From Brachybacterium phenoliresistens (lineage in GTDB: Bacteria > Actinomycetota > Actinomycetes > Actinomycetales > Dermabacteraceae): 64,000 nt of DNA. The notes under the pieces are model-generated. The model had not been told where the DNA came from. It worked only from the letters and a program-made list of their open reading frames with translations, and did not search any database. Below, in pieces: positions 1 to 7,664 of the stretch. A program made the position numbers and the translations under genes. The stretch's first letter is position 1. Each line of letters begins with the position of its first letter. The stretch covers positions 422,078 to 486,077 of the forward strand of contig NZ_KK069989.1 of assembly GCF_000576425.1 (NCBI RefSeq), written 5' to 3'.

Positions 1-1
1 C

Positions 2-625
2 GTCCGGTCGCTGATGGAGACCGTCAGCGGGAACCTCGCCGAGATGTCGATGGTGGACTTCTTCGCGCAGCTCACCGGCATGCTGCGCCGCCACGCCCTG
101 CAGCTGCCCGGCGAGGTCGCGACCCTGCTGCGGATGCTGGTGCTCACCGAGTCCACCGCCACGGTGCTGGATCCCGGGTTCCGCCTGGGCGCGGTGCTCG
201 AGGAGGTCGGCTACGGGGCGCTGTTCGAGCAGTGGGGCGTGCACGCGCTGTCCCGGCGGCTGACGGGCGCCGGGCTGCGGTCGGCGCACCTCGCGGCGGA
301 CCTCCCCGAGCGGGGCGAGCTGCTGCTGGAGGACTTCGAGGCCCACGGCCTGCGGGTGCGGCTGGATGCGCAGGATCTGGAGCCGCTGGTCGAGCGGGTC
401 GAGGTGGTCAGCGACCGGGTGATCGCCGGGATCACGATGAGCGGTCTGCTGGTGGCCCTCGGCAGCGTCGTCGCCACCGGCGCCGGCCCCGCGGGCCGAT
501 GGCGCGACCCGATCATGCTCGCCGCCGGAGGGGCGACCAGCCTGCTGGGGGCGTACCTGATGGCTGGGGCGGGGCCGGCCCGCGGGGCGCGGCGGGCGGT
601 GCGGCGCGCGCTGCGACGCCCCTGA
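2..625 (+). CDS. UbiB/ABC1 (AarF) family kinase-like protein, C-terminal part
   Basis: The reading frame is open to the left edge of the window, so the gene begins outside it; the ATG at 14 is probably internal. What remains matches the C-terminal third of UbiB/ABC1 atypical kinases: a segment like RRHALQLPGEVATLLRML and ESTATVLDPGF, which in this family follows the kinase core, then a charged helical region. Two hydrophobic segments near the end (about residues 142-158 and 168-184 counted from position 14) are typical of UbiB C-termini and suggest membrane anchoring. The ATP-binding residues lie upstream and cannot be checked. UbiB-family proteins act in quinone or lipid metabolism in other bacteria; the substrate here is unknown. 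Confidence 0.8.
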   Translation, partial: VRSLMETVSGNLAEMSMVDFFAQLTGMLRRHALQLPGEVATLLRMLVLTESTATVLDPGFRLGAVLEEVGYGALFEQWGVHALSRRLTGAGLRSAHLAADLPERGELLLEDFEAHGLRVRLDAQDLEPLVERVEVVSDRVIAGITMSGLLVALGSVVATGAGPAGRWRDPIMLAAGGATSLLGAYLMAGAGPARGARRAVRRALRRP

Positions 626-668
626 CCGCGGGGGACGCTGACCGCGGGGGACGCTGGCCTCGCGGACG

Positions 669-697
669 CCGGCCCCGGGGACGGGCGCCGGGGCCGG
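669..697. terminator. Bidirectional terminator-like hairpin
   Basis: A perfect 10-bp inverted repeat, CCGGCCCCGG at 669-678 and CCGGGGCCGG at 688-697 with a 9-nt loop, lies between two convergent genes ending at 625 and 700. There is no T-run, as is common for hairpin terminators in very GC-rich actinobacteria. Confidence 0.55.
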
Positions 698-699
698 GA

Positions 700-2343
700 T
701 CAGCCGGCCGCCGCGACCTCCCCGTCCCGCAGCCGCAGCGCCCGCCCCGCGAGCGCCCCGGTCGGCTCGCCCTCGGCCAGGGCGGCACGGCCGTTCACGA
801 GCACCCAGGAGATCCCGATCGCCGGCTCGCGCGGGTGCTCGTAGGTGGCGCCGGGGGCGATGGTCTCCGGGTCGAACAGGACCAGGTCCGCCGCCCATCC
901 CTCGCGCACCAGGCCCCGGTCCCGCAGTCGCAGCCGCCGCGCGGCCCGTCCGGTGAGGTGCGCGATCGCCTCTTCGAGCGTCAGGTCGCCCAGCTCGCGG
1001 ACGTATCGGCCCAGCAGCTGCGGCGCGGTGCCCCAGGCCCGCGGGTGCGGCTTGGCGCCCACCAGCAGGCCGTCGCTGCCCACCAGGTGGGCGGGGTGCC
1101 GCTGGATCGCGCGGACGTTCTCCTCGTGGCCGACGTGCTGGAGGATCCCGGTGGCCAGGCGGTCGCGCCGCAGCTGGTCGACGAGGACGGCGAAGGGCTC
1201 GATCCCCTCCGCCCGGGCGATCTGCGCGATCGTGCGGCCCACCCGGCCGGAGAGCTCCGGGCGGGAGACCCCGCTGATCTCGATCGTCTCCCAGTCGGCG
1301 GTGACGCCGTGGCAGCCGTCGGAGCCGGTGACCTCGAGCGCCTCCCGGATCCGGGCGAGGGCCGCGGGATCGGCCAGGCGCCCCAGCGTCGCCTCGAGAC
1401 CGCCGGCCGATGCCCAGCTGGGCAGGACCGCCGCGAGGGTGGTGGCCCCGGCGAGATAGGGGTAGGAGTCCACGGTGACGTCCCCTCCCTCGGCGATCGC
1501 CGCGTCCACCAGCGCCAGCAGCTCCCCGGCGCGCCCGGCGTTGGGCGGGAAGTTCATGGTGGCGTGGGTGAGGTGCAGGGCGCAGCCGCTGTCCCGGGCG
1601 ACCTCGAGCACCTCGCGGTACGCCTCCAGGGCGCCGGCCCCGTAGGAGCGGGTGTGCGGGGCGAAGACGCCGCCCGCGGCCGCGACCACCCGGCACAGCC
1701 GCACCAGCTCCTCGCGCCCCGCGTACATCGCCGGGGTGTAGGTCAGCCCGGTGGACAGGCCCACGGCCCCCTCGGCGAGGCCCTGGGAGACGAGCTCCTC
1801 CATGCGCGCCAGCTGCGCCGCGGTCAGCGGCGCGTCCTCCCAGCCGGCGGCGACCGCTCGCACCGTCCCGTGCGGGACCAGGTGGGCGGCGTTGGTGGCG
1901 ATCCCCTGGTCCAGCCGGTCCAGGTACTGCCCGACGCCGCGCCAGGACCAGTCGAACCCCTCCGGGTCGCCGTTCCAGCCGGCGATCTTCGCCCGCAGCT
2001 CCGGCAGCACGGCGTCGGTGACGGGCGCATAGGACAGACCGTCCTGGCCCAGCACCTCGGTGGTGAAGCCCTGGGTGATCCGTGAGGGGTGCGCGGGCTC
2101 GAGGAGGATCCGCAGGTCGGCGTGGGAATGCAGGTCGATGAAGCCGGGGGCGAGCACCTGGCCGTCGGCGTCGATGCGGTGGGTCCCGGGCGGGACGGCC
2201 ACCTCCCCGCGGGAGCGACCGATGGCCGCGATGCGCCCCTCGCGCACGAGCACGTCGGCCCGGAAGCCGGCAGCACCCGTGCCGTCGAGCACCTGCGCGC
2301 CGCGCAGCAGGATCGGCGCGGCGGGGGAGGCCGGGACGGTCAT
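700..2343 (-). CDS. N-acyl-D-amino-acid deacylase (D-aminoacylase family amidohydrolase)
   Basis: A 547-residue amidohydrolase-superfamily protein that would hydrolyse N-acyl-D-amino acids or related N-acyl/N-carbamoyl substrates. The metal-binding motif FIDLHSHAD lies at residues 69-76 (H72 and H74), preceded by the small beta domain (ILLRGAQVLDGTG) and followed by conserved blocks such as TGLTYTPAMYA, VDSYPY and VGSDGL. Where classical D-aminoacylases carry the metal-ligand Cys in a GNCG motif, this protein has LGQDG (about residues 98-102), so it belongs to a variant subfamily or uses Asp there. Start is ATG. It lies 34 nt downstream of the PLP enzyme and in the same direction, so the two probably share a transcript. 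Substrate range is inferred from family and neighbours only. Confidence 0.85.
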   Translation of the reverse strand: MTVPASPAAPILLRGAQVLDGTGAAGFRADVLVREGRIAAIGRSRGEVAVPPGTHRIDADGQVLAPGFIDLHSHADLRILLEPAHPSRITQGFTTEVLGQDGLSYAPVTDAVLPELRAKIAGWNGDPEGFDWSWRGVGQYLDRLDQGIATNAAHLVPHGTVRAVAAGWEDAPLTAAQLARMEELVSQGLAEGAVGLSTGLTYTPAMYAGREELVRLCRVVAAAGGVFAPHTRSYGAGALEAYREVLEVARDSGCALHLTHATMNFPPNAGRAGELLALVDAAIAEGGDVTVDSYPYLAGATTLAAVLPSWASAGGLEATLGRLADPAALARIREALEVTGSDGCHGVTADWETIEISGVSRPELSGRVGRTIAQIARAEGIEPFAVLVDQLRRDRLATGILQHVGHEENVRAIQRHPAHLVGSDGLLVGAKPHPRAWGTAPQLLGRYVRELGDLTLEEAIAHLTGRAARRLRLRDRGLVREGWAADLVLFDPETIAPGATYEHPREPAIGISWVLVNGRAALAEGEPTGALAGRALRLRDGEVAAAG

Positions 2344-2377
2344 CGGGCGCGGACCCCGGGCGCCGGGTCGGCGCGCA

Positions 2378-3664
2378 TCAGAAGTAGGTCCGCAGGAGCG
2401 CGGTCACGGCCGGGTCGGCGGCCTCGGCGTCGTCGATCACGGGGATCAGCCGCCACTTGTCCAGAGCCGTGCACGGGTGGGAGAGGCCCAGGCGCACCAC
2501 GTCCCCGACGGCCAGCGGGTCATCGGCCGGGATCTCGAGGAAGGTGTGCTGGTCGTTCATCGCCGTGGCCCGGGCGCCCTCGAGGCGGCGGGAGGCGGCG
2601 CCGAAGCCGGGCATCGCGCGCTGCGGCTCGGGCAGCCCCTCGTCGAAGGACAGGTCCCGCTTGCCGCCGTCGAGCAGGGCCAGCGTCGGCTCCGGGCGGG
2701 AGAGCACCCGCACCCAGGCGTGCATCGCCGGGACCAGTCCGCCGCCCTCGGTGGCGGCGCCCAGCGGGGTGATCCCCCGGTAGAAGCCGTCGTCGTGGAC
2801 GATGTATGCGCCGGAGCGGAGCATCACCGTGGTGCGCAGCTCCCCGGCGCTCGCGGCGACCTCCTCGCCGACCCCGGCGAAGCGATCCACCACCAGGTCG
2901 AAGTAGGCGCTGCCGCCGGCGGTGAGGACGATCTCCTCCGCATCGAGCAGCCCCTCGGCCGCGAGGCGCACCAGCAGCGCCCGCATGTCCTCGAGGTAGG
3001 CGGTGACGGCGGCGAGGCCCTCGGCGGAGCGGTCGTGCGCGAGGGCGCCCTCGTAGCCGGCGACGCCGCGCAGCCGCAGCCGGGGCGAGGCGTGCACGGC
3101 GGCGGCGACCTCCCGGGCCGCGTCGATCCCGCGGGCCCCGGTGCGACCCCCGGGAGCGCCGAGCTCGACGAGCACGTCCAGGGCCGGACCGTCGGCCGCG
3201 AGATGCCGGGCGAGGCGGGCCACCGCGGCGAGGTCGTCCACCCAGGACAGGACCTCGACGCCCTCGGCGGTCATGGCCTGCGCCAGCGCGATCCCGTGCG
3301 GGTCCACCAGGCAGTTCGCCAGCTGCACCCGGGCGATGCCGGCGGCCCGGGCCACGGCGAGCTGGGCGGGGTTCGCGACGGTCACGCCCCAGGCCCCGGC
3401 CTCGATCTGTTGGCGCCACAGGTCCGGGGCCATCGTCGTCTTGCCGTGCGGGGCGAGCGCGACGCCGTGCCGCGCGCAGTACTGCGCGAGCAGCGCGATG
3501 TTCGCCTCCATCGCCGGCCCGGTCAGGGCGAGGACCGGGGTGGTCAGGTCGCTGAGGTGCAGGCCGCGGTCCAGCAGCTCCCGCACGGTCAGCTCGGAGG
3601 ATCCCTCCGGAAGGGACTTCTGGGCCGGGCCGACGCGCAGCGCGTCGAGGTTCTCGAGGGTCAT
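2378..3664 (-). CDS. D-serine dehydratase / D-threonine aldolase-like PLP enzyme
   Basis: A 428-residue fold-type III PLP protein (alanine-racemase-like N-terminal barrel plus D-serine dehydratase-like C-terminal domain). The PLP lysine is probably K75 in APHGKTTM; near the C-terminus the SHPC motif (about H396 and C398) matches the His/Cys zinc ligands of D-serine dehydratase-like enzymes. It could deaminate D-serine or another D-amino acid, or act as a D-threonine-type aldolase; the sequence does not decide. The frame stays open upstream to 3811, but I place the start at 3664 because GGGAGG lies 6 nt before that ATG and the extra 49 residues are low-complexity Pro/Ala. It sits between ridA upstream and the D-aminoacylase downstream, all on the minus strand. 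Confidence 0.8.
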   Translation of the reverse strand: MTLENLDALRVGPAQKSLPEGSSELTVRELLDRGLHLSDLTTPVLALTGPAMEANIALLAQYCARHGVALAPHGKTTMAPDLWRQQIEAGAWGVTVANPAQLAVARAAGIARVQLANCLVDPHGIALAQAMTAEGVEVLSWVDDLAAVARLARHLAADGPALDVLVELGAPGGRTGARGIDAAREVAAAVHASPRLRLRGVAGYEGALAHDRSAEGLAAVTAYLEDMRALLVRLAAEGLLDAEEIVLTAGGSAYFDLVVDRFAGVGEEVAASAGELRTTVMLRSGAYIVHDDGFYRGITPLGAATEGGGLVPAMHAWVRVLSRPEPTLALLDGGKRDLSFDEGLPEPQRAMPGFGAASRRLEGARATAMNDQHTFLEIPADDPLAVGDVVRLGLSHPCTALDKWRLIPVIDDAEAADPAVTALLRTYF

Positions 3665-3719
3665 GGCGTCCTCCCGGGCGATCGGGCGTGGGATGGAGAG
3701 GGGTGGGGACGGTACGGGT

Positions 3720-3805
3720 CGGGGAGCGGCGGGGCCGGGTGCGGCGGGGCCGGGGAGCGGCGGGGCCGGGGAACGGCGAGGTTGGAGAGCGGCGGGGCCG
3801 GGTGC
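3720..3805. repeat. GC-rich tandem repeats next to a palindrome
   Basis: Four or five degenerate copies of a unit like GGGAGCGGCGGGGCCGG run directly into the 76-bp palindrome that follows. A similar arrangement, tandem GC-rich repeats leading into a related palindrome, occurs at 56502-56665. Confidence 0.7.
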
Positions 3806-3881
3806 GTGCACGGACGGCGGTCTCAGGTCCTCGAGCCAGGCAATCGCTTGGCTCGAGGACCTGAGACCGCCGTCCGTGCAC
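3806..3881. repeat. 76-bp perfect palindrome, intergenic repeat family copy 1
   Basis: Two perfect 33-bp arms (3806-3838 and 3849-3881) flank the 10-nt loop GGCAATCGCT. The outer arm begins GTGCACGGACGG and the inner end is CGAGCCA / TGGCTCG. A related palindrome lies at 56590-56665; its left arm matches this one at 30 of 33 positions. It sits between ridA and the PLP enzyme gene on the minus strand and has no T-run, so it looks more like a repeated extragenic palindrome than a simple terminator. Confidence 0.85.
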
Positions 3882-3925
3882 GCCGACTCCGGGGAACTCC
3901 GGCGAGCAGGGCCGGACGTGCCGGC

Positions 3926-4321
3926 TCAGGCCTGCTCGGAGCCCTCGGGCAGGGCCAGGATCGCGTCGATCTCGATGTCGAAGCCGACCAGGGCGATGGG
4001 CAGGGTGGTGCGGGTGGGCGGGTTCTCGCCGAAGTACTCGCCGAAGACCTCGTTCATCACGGGGAAGTGGTCCATCGAGGTGATGTAGACCTGGGCGCGC
4101 ACGGCATCGGCGAGGCTCGCGCCGGAGGCCTCCGCGAGGGCCTTGAGGTTCTCGAAGGCCTGCACGGCCTGGGCGCGGAAGTCGCCCTCGACGACCTTCT
4201 TCTCCGGCCCGGTCAGGTGCGGGGTGCAGCCGGAGAGGAACGCGAAGCCGTTCGCGATGACGGCGGGGGAGTAGGGCCCGCCGGGAGCGGCGGCCTTGTC
4301 GGTGGTGATGACCTTCTTCAT
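3926..4321 (-). CDS. ridA: RidA family enamine/imine deaminase
   Basis: A 131-residue RidA (YjgF/UK114) protein, full length for the family. Family features include GGPYSPAV near residues 14-21, FLSGCTP, and the substrate-carboxylate-binding arginine R104 in PPTRTTLP. RidA proteins hydrolyse the reactive 2-aminoacrylate and other enamines released by PLP enzymes such as serine/threonine dehydratases, which fits the PLP enzyme gene downstream on the same strand. The ATG lies 6 nt behind a TAGGTT -10-like box (4328-4333) with no Shine-Dalgarno, so the mRNA is probably leaderless. The twin operator at 4343-4376 lies just upstream of that box. Confidence 0.92.
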   Translation of the reverse strand: MKKVITTDKAAAPGGPYSPAVIANGFAFLSGCTPHLTGPEKKVVEGDFRAQAVQAFENLKALAEASGASLADAVRAQVYITSMDHFPVMNEVFGEYFGENPPTRTTLPIALVGFDIEIDAILALPEGSEQA

Positions 4322-4342
4322 GGACCGAACCTACGCCGACCC

Positions 4343-4376
4343 GGACGATCTGTCCATCTGTTCGGACGATGAGTCC
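4343..4376. promoter_or_regulatory. Twin GGAC-N5-GTCC operator in divergent promoter
   Basis: Two copies of a short palindromic unit, GGACGATCTGTCC at 4343-4355 and GGACGATGAGTCC at 4364-4376, are in direct repeat exactly 21 bp apart (two helical turns). They lie between the ridA -10 box (AACCTA on the plus strand, 4328-4333) and the divergent YheO-type regulator gene, so they are the natural candidate for that regulator's binding site. Confidence 0.55.
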
Positions 4377-4416
4377 AGACGCTGGGCGGTGCTGGGTGGG
4401 CCCGCCGCCCGCTGGC

Positions 4417-4422
4417 TAGGGT
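4417..4422 (+). promoter_or_regulatory. -10 box for leaderless regulator mRNA
   Basis: TAGGGT ends 6 nt before the GTG start at 4429 and no ribosome binding site is present, the usual arrangement of leaderless actinobacterial genes. Confidence 0.5.
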
Positions 4423-4428
4423 GGCGGC

Positions 4429-5175
4429 GTGCCGACCGATCCCGCCCCGCGCCGCGTCGCCGTCCCCTTCGAGACCATCGACGAGGTCCTCGCGGTGTAC
4501 GGCCCGCTGCTGCCGGCGATCGCCGCGGCGGTCGGGCCGCGCTGCGAGGTCGTCCTCCACGACCTCTCCGCGGAGGACGTGGACCTCTCCGCCACCATCG
4601 TCGCGATCGCCCACGGCGAGGTCAGCGGCCGGGATGTGGGAGGGCCGTCCTCGAACCTCGGCTTCGAGGTGCTGGCCGACGGAGACGAGGACCACGACGC
4701 CTTCGGCTACGGCGGGCGCACCCGGGACGGGCGCGAGCTGCGCTCCTCCTCGCTGTACCTGCGCAACGCCGCCGGTCGCGTGATCGCGGCGCTGTGCATC
4801 AACTACGACCTCAGCGCCGTGCGCGCCCTGCAGTCGCTCGCGGCGGCGCTCGACCCGGTGCGCCCGGCGGGCAGCGCGGGAGCCGAGGGCGCTGCAGGTG
4901 CCGCGGTCGGCGGGGCGCCGGGGGCCGAGGCTCCGCAGGAGGTCCTCGGCGCGGACATCGGCGACGTCGTGGAGGACATGATCACCCGCGCGATCGCGGA
5001 GACGGGCCGCGAGCCCGGGGCGCTGGGCCGGGACGAGAAGGTCCGGATCGTGCGGCGCCTGGACGAGCGCGGGGTGACCCGGGTGGGCGATGCGATGCGC
5101 CGCATCGCGGCGCGTCTGGAGGTGTCCCGCTCGACGGCCTACCAGTACCTCGACGAGGCGCGCCGCCGCGCTTGA
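4429..5175 (+). CDS. YheO-type PAS/HTH transcriptional regulator (DauR-like)
   Basis: A 248-residue protein with an N-terminal YheO-like PAS domain (about residues 15-125; CEVVLHDLS and SSLYLRN are typical) and a C-terminal helix-turn-helix (about 195-248; LEVSRSTAYQYLDEAR). An Ala/Gly-rich linker (about 145-170) separates them. The family includes DauR, the D-arginine utilisation repressor, and members usually sense a small metabolite through the PAS domain. It is transcribed divergently from ridA and the D-amino-acid genes, so control of that module is the likely role. The GTG start follows a TAGGGT box with 6-nt spacing, which suggests a leaderless mRNA. Confidence 0.85.
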   Translation: MPTDPAPRRVAVPFETIDEVLAVYGPLLPAIAAAVGPRCEVVLHDLSAEDVDLSATIVAIAHGEVSGRDVGGPSSNLGFEVLADGDEDHDAFGYGGRTRDGRELRSSSLYLRNAAGRVIAALCINYDLSAVRALQSLAAALDPVRPAGSAGAEGAAGAAVGGAPGAEAPQEVLGADIGDVVEDMITRAIAETGREPGALGRDEKVRIVRRLDERGVTRVGDAMRRIAARLEVSRSTAYQYLDEARRRA

Positions 5176-5268
5176 CCTCACCCGTCGCGGGAAGGCACGC
5201 TGGGCCAGACATCGGGTGACTGCGACGACGGCGTCGCGAGCGCCCCGACGATGGCAAGGAGGCCATGC

Positions 5269-6492
5269 ATGTCCAGCAATCGTGGAGTCGCGTACAAGGG
5301 GCCGGGCGAGGTCGAGGTCGTCGACCTGGACTACCCCACCTTCGAGCTCAAGGACGGGCCGGGAGTGAACCCGGCGAACGTGGGGCGCCAGCTGCCCCAT
5401 GCGGCGATCCTCAAGGTCGTCACCACCAACATCTGCGGATCGGACCAGCACATGGTCCGCGGCCGCACCACCGCCCCGGAGGGGCTGATCCTGGGCCACG
5501 AGATCACCGGGGAGGTGGTGGAGGTCGGGCCCGGCGTCGAGTTCATCCAGAAGGGCGACCTGTGCTCGGTCCCCTTCAACATCTCCTGCGGCCGATGCGT
5601 CAACTGCAAGACGGGGCGCACCGAGATCTGCCTGAACGTGAACCCGGACCGTCCCGGCAGCGCCTACGGCTACGTCGACATGGGCGGCTGGGTCGGCGGG
5701 CAGGCCGAGTACGTGCTGGTGCCCTACGCCGACTGGAACCTGCTGCGGTTCCCGGACAAGGACCAGGCGCTCGAGAAGATCCTCGATCTCACGATGCTCT
5801 CGGACATCTTCCCCACCGGCTACCACGGCGCCGTGACCTCGGGCGTCGGCCCGGGCAAGTCGGTGTACATCGCCGGTGCCGGGCCGGTGGGCCTGGCCGC
5901 CGCGGTCGGCGCCCAGCTCCTGGGTGCGGCCGTGGTGATCGTCGCCGACATGGTCGCCGAGCGCCTGGAGGCGGCCCGCGCCTTCGGCTGCGAGACGGTC
6001 GACGTCTCCGAGTCCGACCCCCGCGAGGAGATCGCCAAGATCCTGGGCCGGGAGGAGGTCGACTGCGGCGTGGACGCCGTCGGCTTCGAGGCCAAGGGGC
6101 ACGGCCATGACGCGAAGGAGGCGCCGGCCACCGTGCTCAACTCGCTCATGGACATCACCAAGGCCGGCGGCGCGCTGGGCATCCCCGGCCTGTACGTGAC
6201 CGGCGACCCGGGCGGCGTGGACGCCGCCGCGCAGGAGGGCTCGCTGTCGCTGCGCCTGGGTCTGGGCTGGGCGAAGGCGCACTCCTTCACCACCGGCCAG
6301 TGCCCCGTCATGCGCTACCACCGCGAGCTGATGGAGGCGATCCTCCACGACCGCGTGCAGATCGCGAAGGCGGTCAACGCCACCGCGATCTCGCTGGACG
6401 ATGCGCCGCGCGGCTACGCGGAGTTCGACTCCGGCGTGGCCAAGAAGTTCGTCATCGACCCGCACGGCATGACAGGCCTCGTCGCTGCCTGA
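5269..6492 (+). CDS. fdhA: Zinc-dependent, glutathione-independent formaldehyde dehydrogenase
   Basis: A 407-residue medium-chain dehydrogenase closely resembling the NAD-tethered formaldehyde dehydrogenase of Pseudomonas putida, which oxidises formaldehyde to formate or dismutates aldehydes. Catalytic zinc ligands are C56 (ICGSDQH), H77 (LGHE) and probably D179; structural zinc cysteines are C107, C110, C113 and C121. The dinucleotide motif GAGPVG is at 203-208. The frame opens at ATG 5251, but AAGGAGG at 5256-5262 is correctly spaced only for the ATG at 5269, so I use that start. It follows the regulator gene by 93 nt in the same direction. A link to D-amino-acid catabolism is possible but unproven. 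Confidence 0.9.
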   Translation: MSSNRGVAYKGPGEVEVVDLDYPTFELKDGPGVNPANVGRQLPHAAILKVVTTNICGSDQHMVRGRTTAPEGLILGHEITGEVVEVGPGVEFIQKGDLCSVPFNISCGRCVNCKTGRTEICLNVNPDRPGSAYGYVDMGGWVGGQAEYVLVPYADWNLLRFPDKDQALEKILDLTMLSDIFPTGYHGAVTSGVGPGKSVYIAGAGPVGLAAAVGAQLLGAAVVIVADMVAERLEAARAFGCETVDVSESDPREEIAKILGREEVDCGVDAVGFEAKGHGHDAKEAPATVLNSLMDITKAGGALGIPGLYVTGDPGGVDAAAQEGSLSLRLGLGWAKAHSFTTGQCPVMRYHRELMEAILHDRVQIAKAVNATAISLDDAPRGYAEFDSGVAKKFVIDPHGMTGLVAA

Positions 6493-6793
6493 TCGGCCTC
6501 GTGGCCTGATCGGCCCCGCCGCCTGATCGACGACACGGCCTGACCGACCTCGCCGCCGGCGACCGGCCCCGCAGCGGGCCGCTCGCCGGCGGCGTGCGTC
6601 CTCGCGGCGTTCGTCGCTGCGGCGTCGCGCCGAGCTCCGGCGCGGCGTCGAGCCCCGGCGCGCTGCCGAGCTCCGCCGCGATGCCGATGCCAGGAGGCGC
6701 GGTGGCGATGCCGGCATCGGCCCCCGGACACGTATCGTCGCCCTGGTGACGCGGACGTCTCGCGGAGCGGCCCGCCCGATGCCTGGATCGGGT
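6493..6793. other. Intergenic GC-rich stretch, no gene seen
   Basis: About 300 nt without a supported gene. It opens with decaying repeats of GCCTGATCGG-type units and continues as low-complexity G/C sequence built from GAGCTCCGGCG- and GCCGATGCC-like words. No clear terminator with a T-run is visible. Confidence 0.5.
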
Positions 6794-6807
6794 GAATGTA
6801 TACAATC
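6794..6807 (+). promoter_or_regulatory. Palindromic operator overlapping -10 of DUF1275 gene
   Basis: GAATGTATACAATC contains the perfect 8-bp palindrome TGTATACA (6797-6804), overlapping a TACAAT -10 box (6801-6806) that lies 7 nt before the ATG at 6814. The same 14 nt occur in the same orientation relative to transcription at 16197-16210, at the promoter of the peptide-import operon that encodes an FCD-GntR regulator. Confidence 0.6.
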
Positions 6808-6813
6808 CCGCGC

Positions 6814-7479
6814 ATGACGTCCGTGCGCCGCGACCTGCCCCTGATGCTCGCCCTCACCTTCTCGACCGGGGTGATCGACGCGGTCGGCTACCTGGGCTTC
6901 GACCGGGTCTTCAGCGGGAACATGACCGGCAACGTCGTGCTGCTGGGCATGGGCATCGCCGGCGCCGAAGGGCTGCCCGTCGTCCGCCCCGCCCTCGCGC
7001 TCGCCGGCTTCCTGCTGGGGGCCGTGCTGGGCGGCCGGATCCTGGGGAAGACCCCCAAGAACGTCTGGGCGCCGCGCACCACCCTGGTGCTGCTGCTCGT
7101 CGCCGCCGGGCTGCTCGGCTCCGCCGTCCTGGCCGGGCTCCCCGGCTCGCCGACGCACGCGATCCTGGGCTCGAGCACGACCACGCTGCTCGCGGTCGCC
7201 ATGGGCATGCAGGCCGCGGCCGCCCGCCGCCTGGCCGTGGCCGATGTGACCACGGTCGTGGTGACCTCCACGATCGTGGGACTGGCCGCCGATTCGCGGC
7301 TGGCCGGAGGCGCGGGCGAGGCCTGGGGGCGGCGCCTGCTGGCGATCGTGCTCATCGTCCTCGGCGCCTTGGTCGGCGCGCTCACGCTGTCGGTCTCGTT
7401 CTGGCTGGGCATCGCCCTGACCGTCGCGATCACGCTCACCGTCGCGATCCTCGGCCACCGCTCCCGCGACGCCGCCTGA
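6814..7479 (+). CDS. YoaK/DUF1275 family membrane protein
   Basis: A 221-residue integral membrane protein with about six hydrophobic segments. The family signature is clear: TFSTGVIDAVGYLGF followed by VFSGNMTGNVVLLG near the N-terminus, and a later STTTLLAVAMGMQAAAARRL segment. DUF1275 proteins are thought to be transporters but no substrate is established. The frame opens at ATG 6796, but that ATG lies inside the palindromic operator; the ATG at 6814 is 7 nt behind the TACAAT -10 box, so a leaderless start there is more likely. Sharing an operator with the peptide operon near 16.2 kb suggests joint regulation. Confidence 0.85.
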   Translation: MTSVRRDLPLMLALTFSTGVIDAVGYLGFDRVFSGNMTGNVVLLGMGIAGAEGLPVVRPALALAGFLLGAVLGGRILGKTPKNVWAPRTTLVLLLVAAGLLGSAVLAGLPGSPTHAILGSSTTTLLAVAMGMQAAAARRLAVADVTTVVVTSTIVGLAADSRLAGGAGEAWGRRLLAIVLIVLGALVGALTLSVSFWLGIALTVAITLTVAILGHRSRDAA

Positions 7480-7664
7480 GGGCGAGCCGACCTCGCGTGA
7501 GGGGCGGCCGGTGGATCGGCGCCTCTCGAGGAGCGTGCCGGATTCTGCGCGGCGAGCGCCCGGCGGGTCTTCCGCGCCGGTGTGACAGAGCTGTGACCCG
7601 GACGCATCATGACCTGGGGCCGACCGCGCGCATACTGAGCTCGACCTCCGCATCCGGAGGGGGA

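Noticed and set aside
232..2085. 617-codon plus-strand ORF across the D-aminoacylase gene
   Set aside because: Gly/Ala/Arg/Pro-rich translation without domains; it is the antisense shadow of a clear amidohydrolase gene and overlaps the UbiB reading frame.
3806..3881. Simple rho-independent terminator
   Set aside because: A 33-bp perfect stem with no T-run, tandem repeats at its side and a distant relative at 56590 point to a repeat family; a termination side effect remains possible.
6796..6798. ATG as start of the DUF1275 gene
   Set aside because: It is part of the TGTATACA operator and overlaps the -10 region; ATG 6814 is better placed.
4318..7653. 1111-codon minus-strand ORF
   Set aside because: Runs antisense through three well-supported genes with biased Asp/Gly/His/Arg composition, typical of a shadow frame in high-GC DNA.
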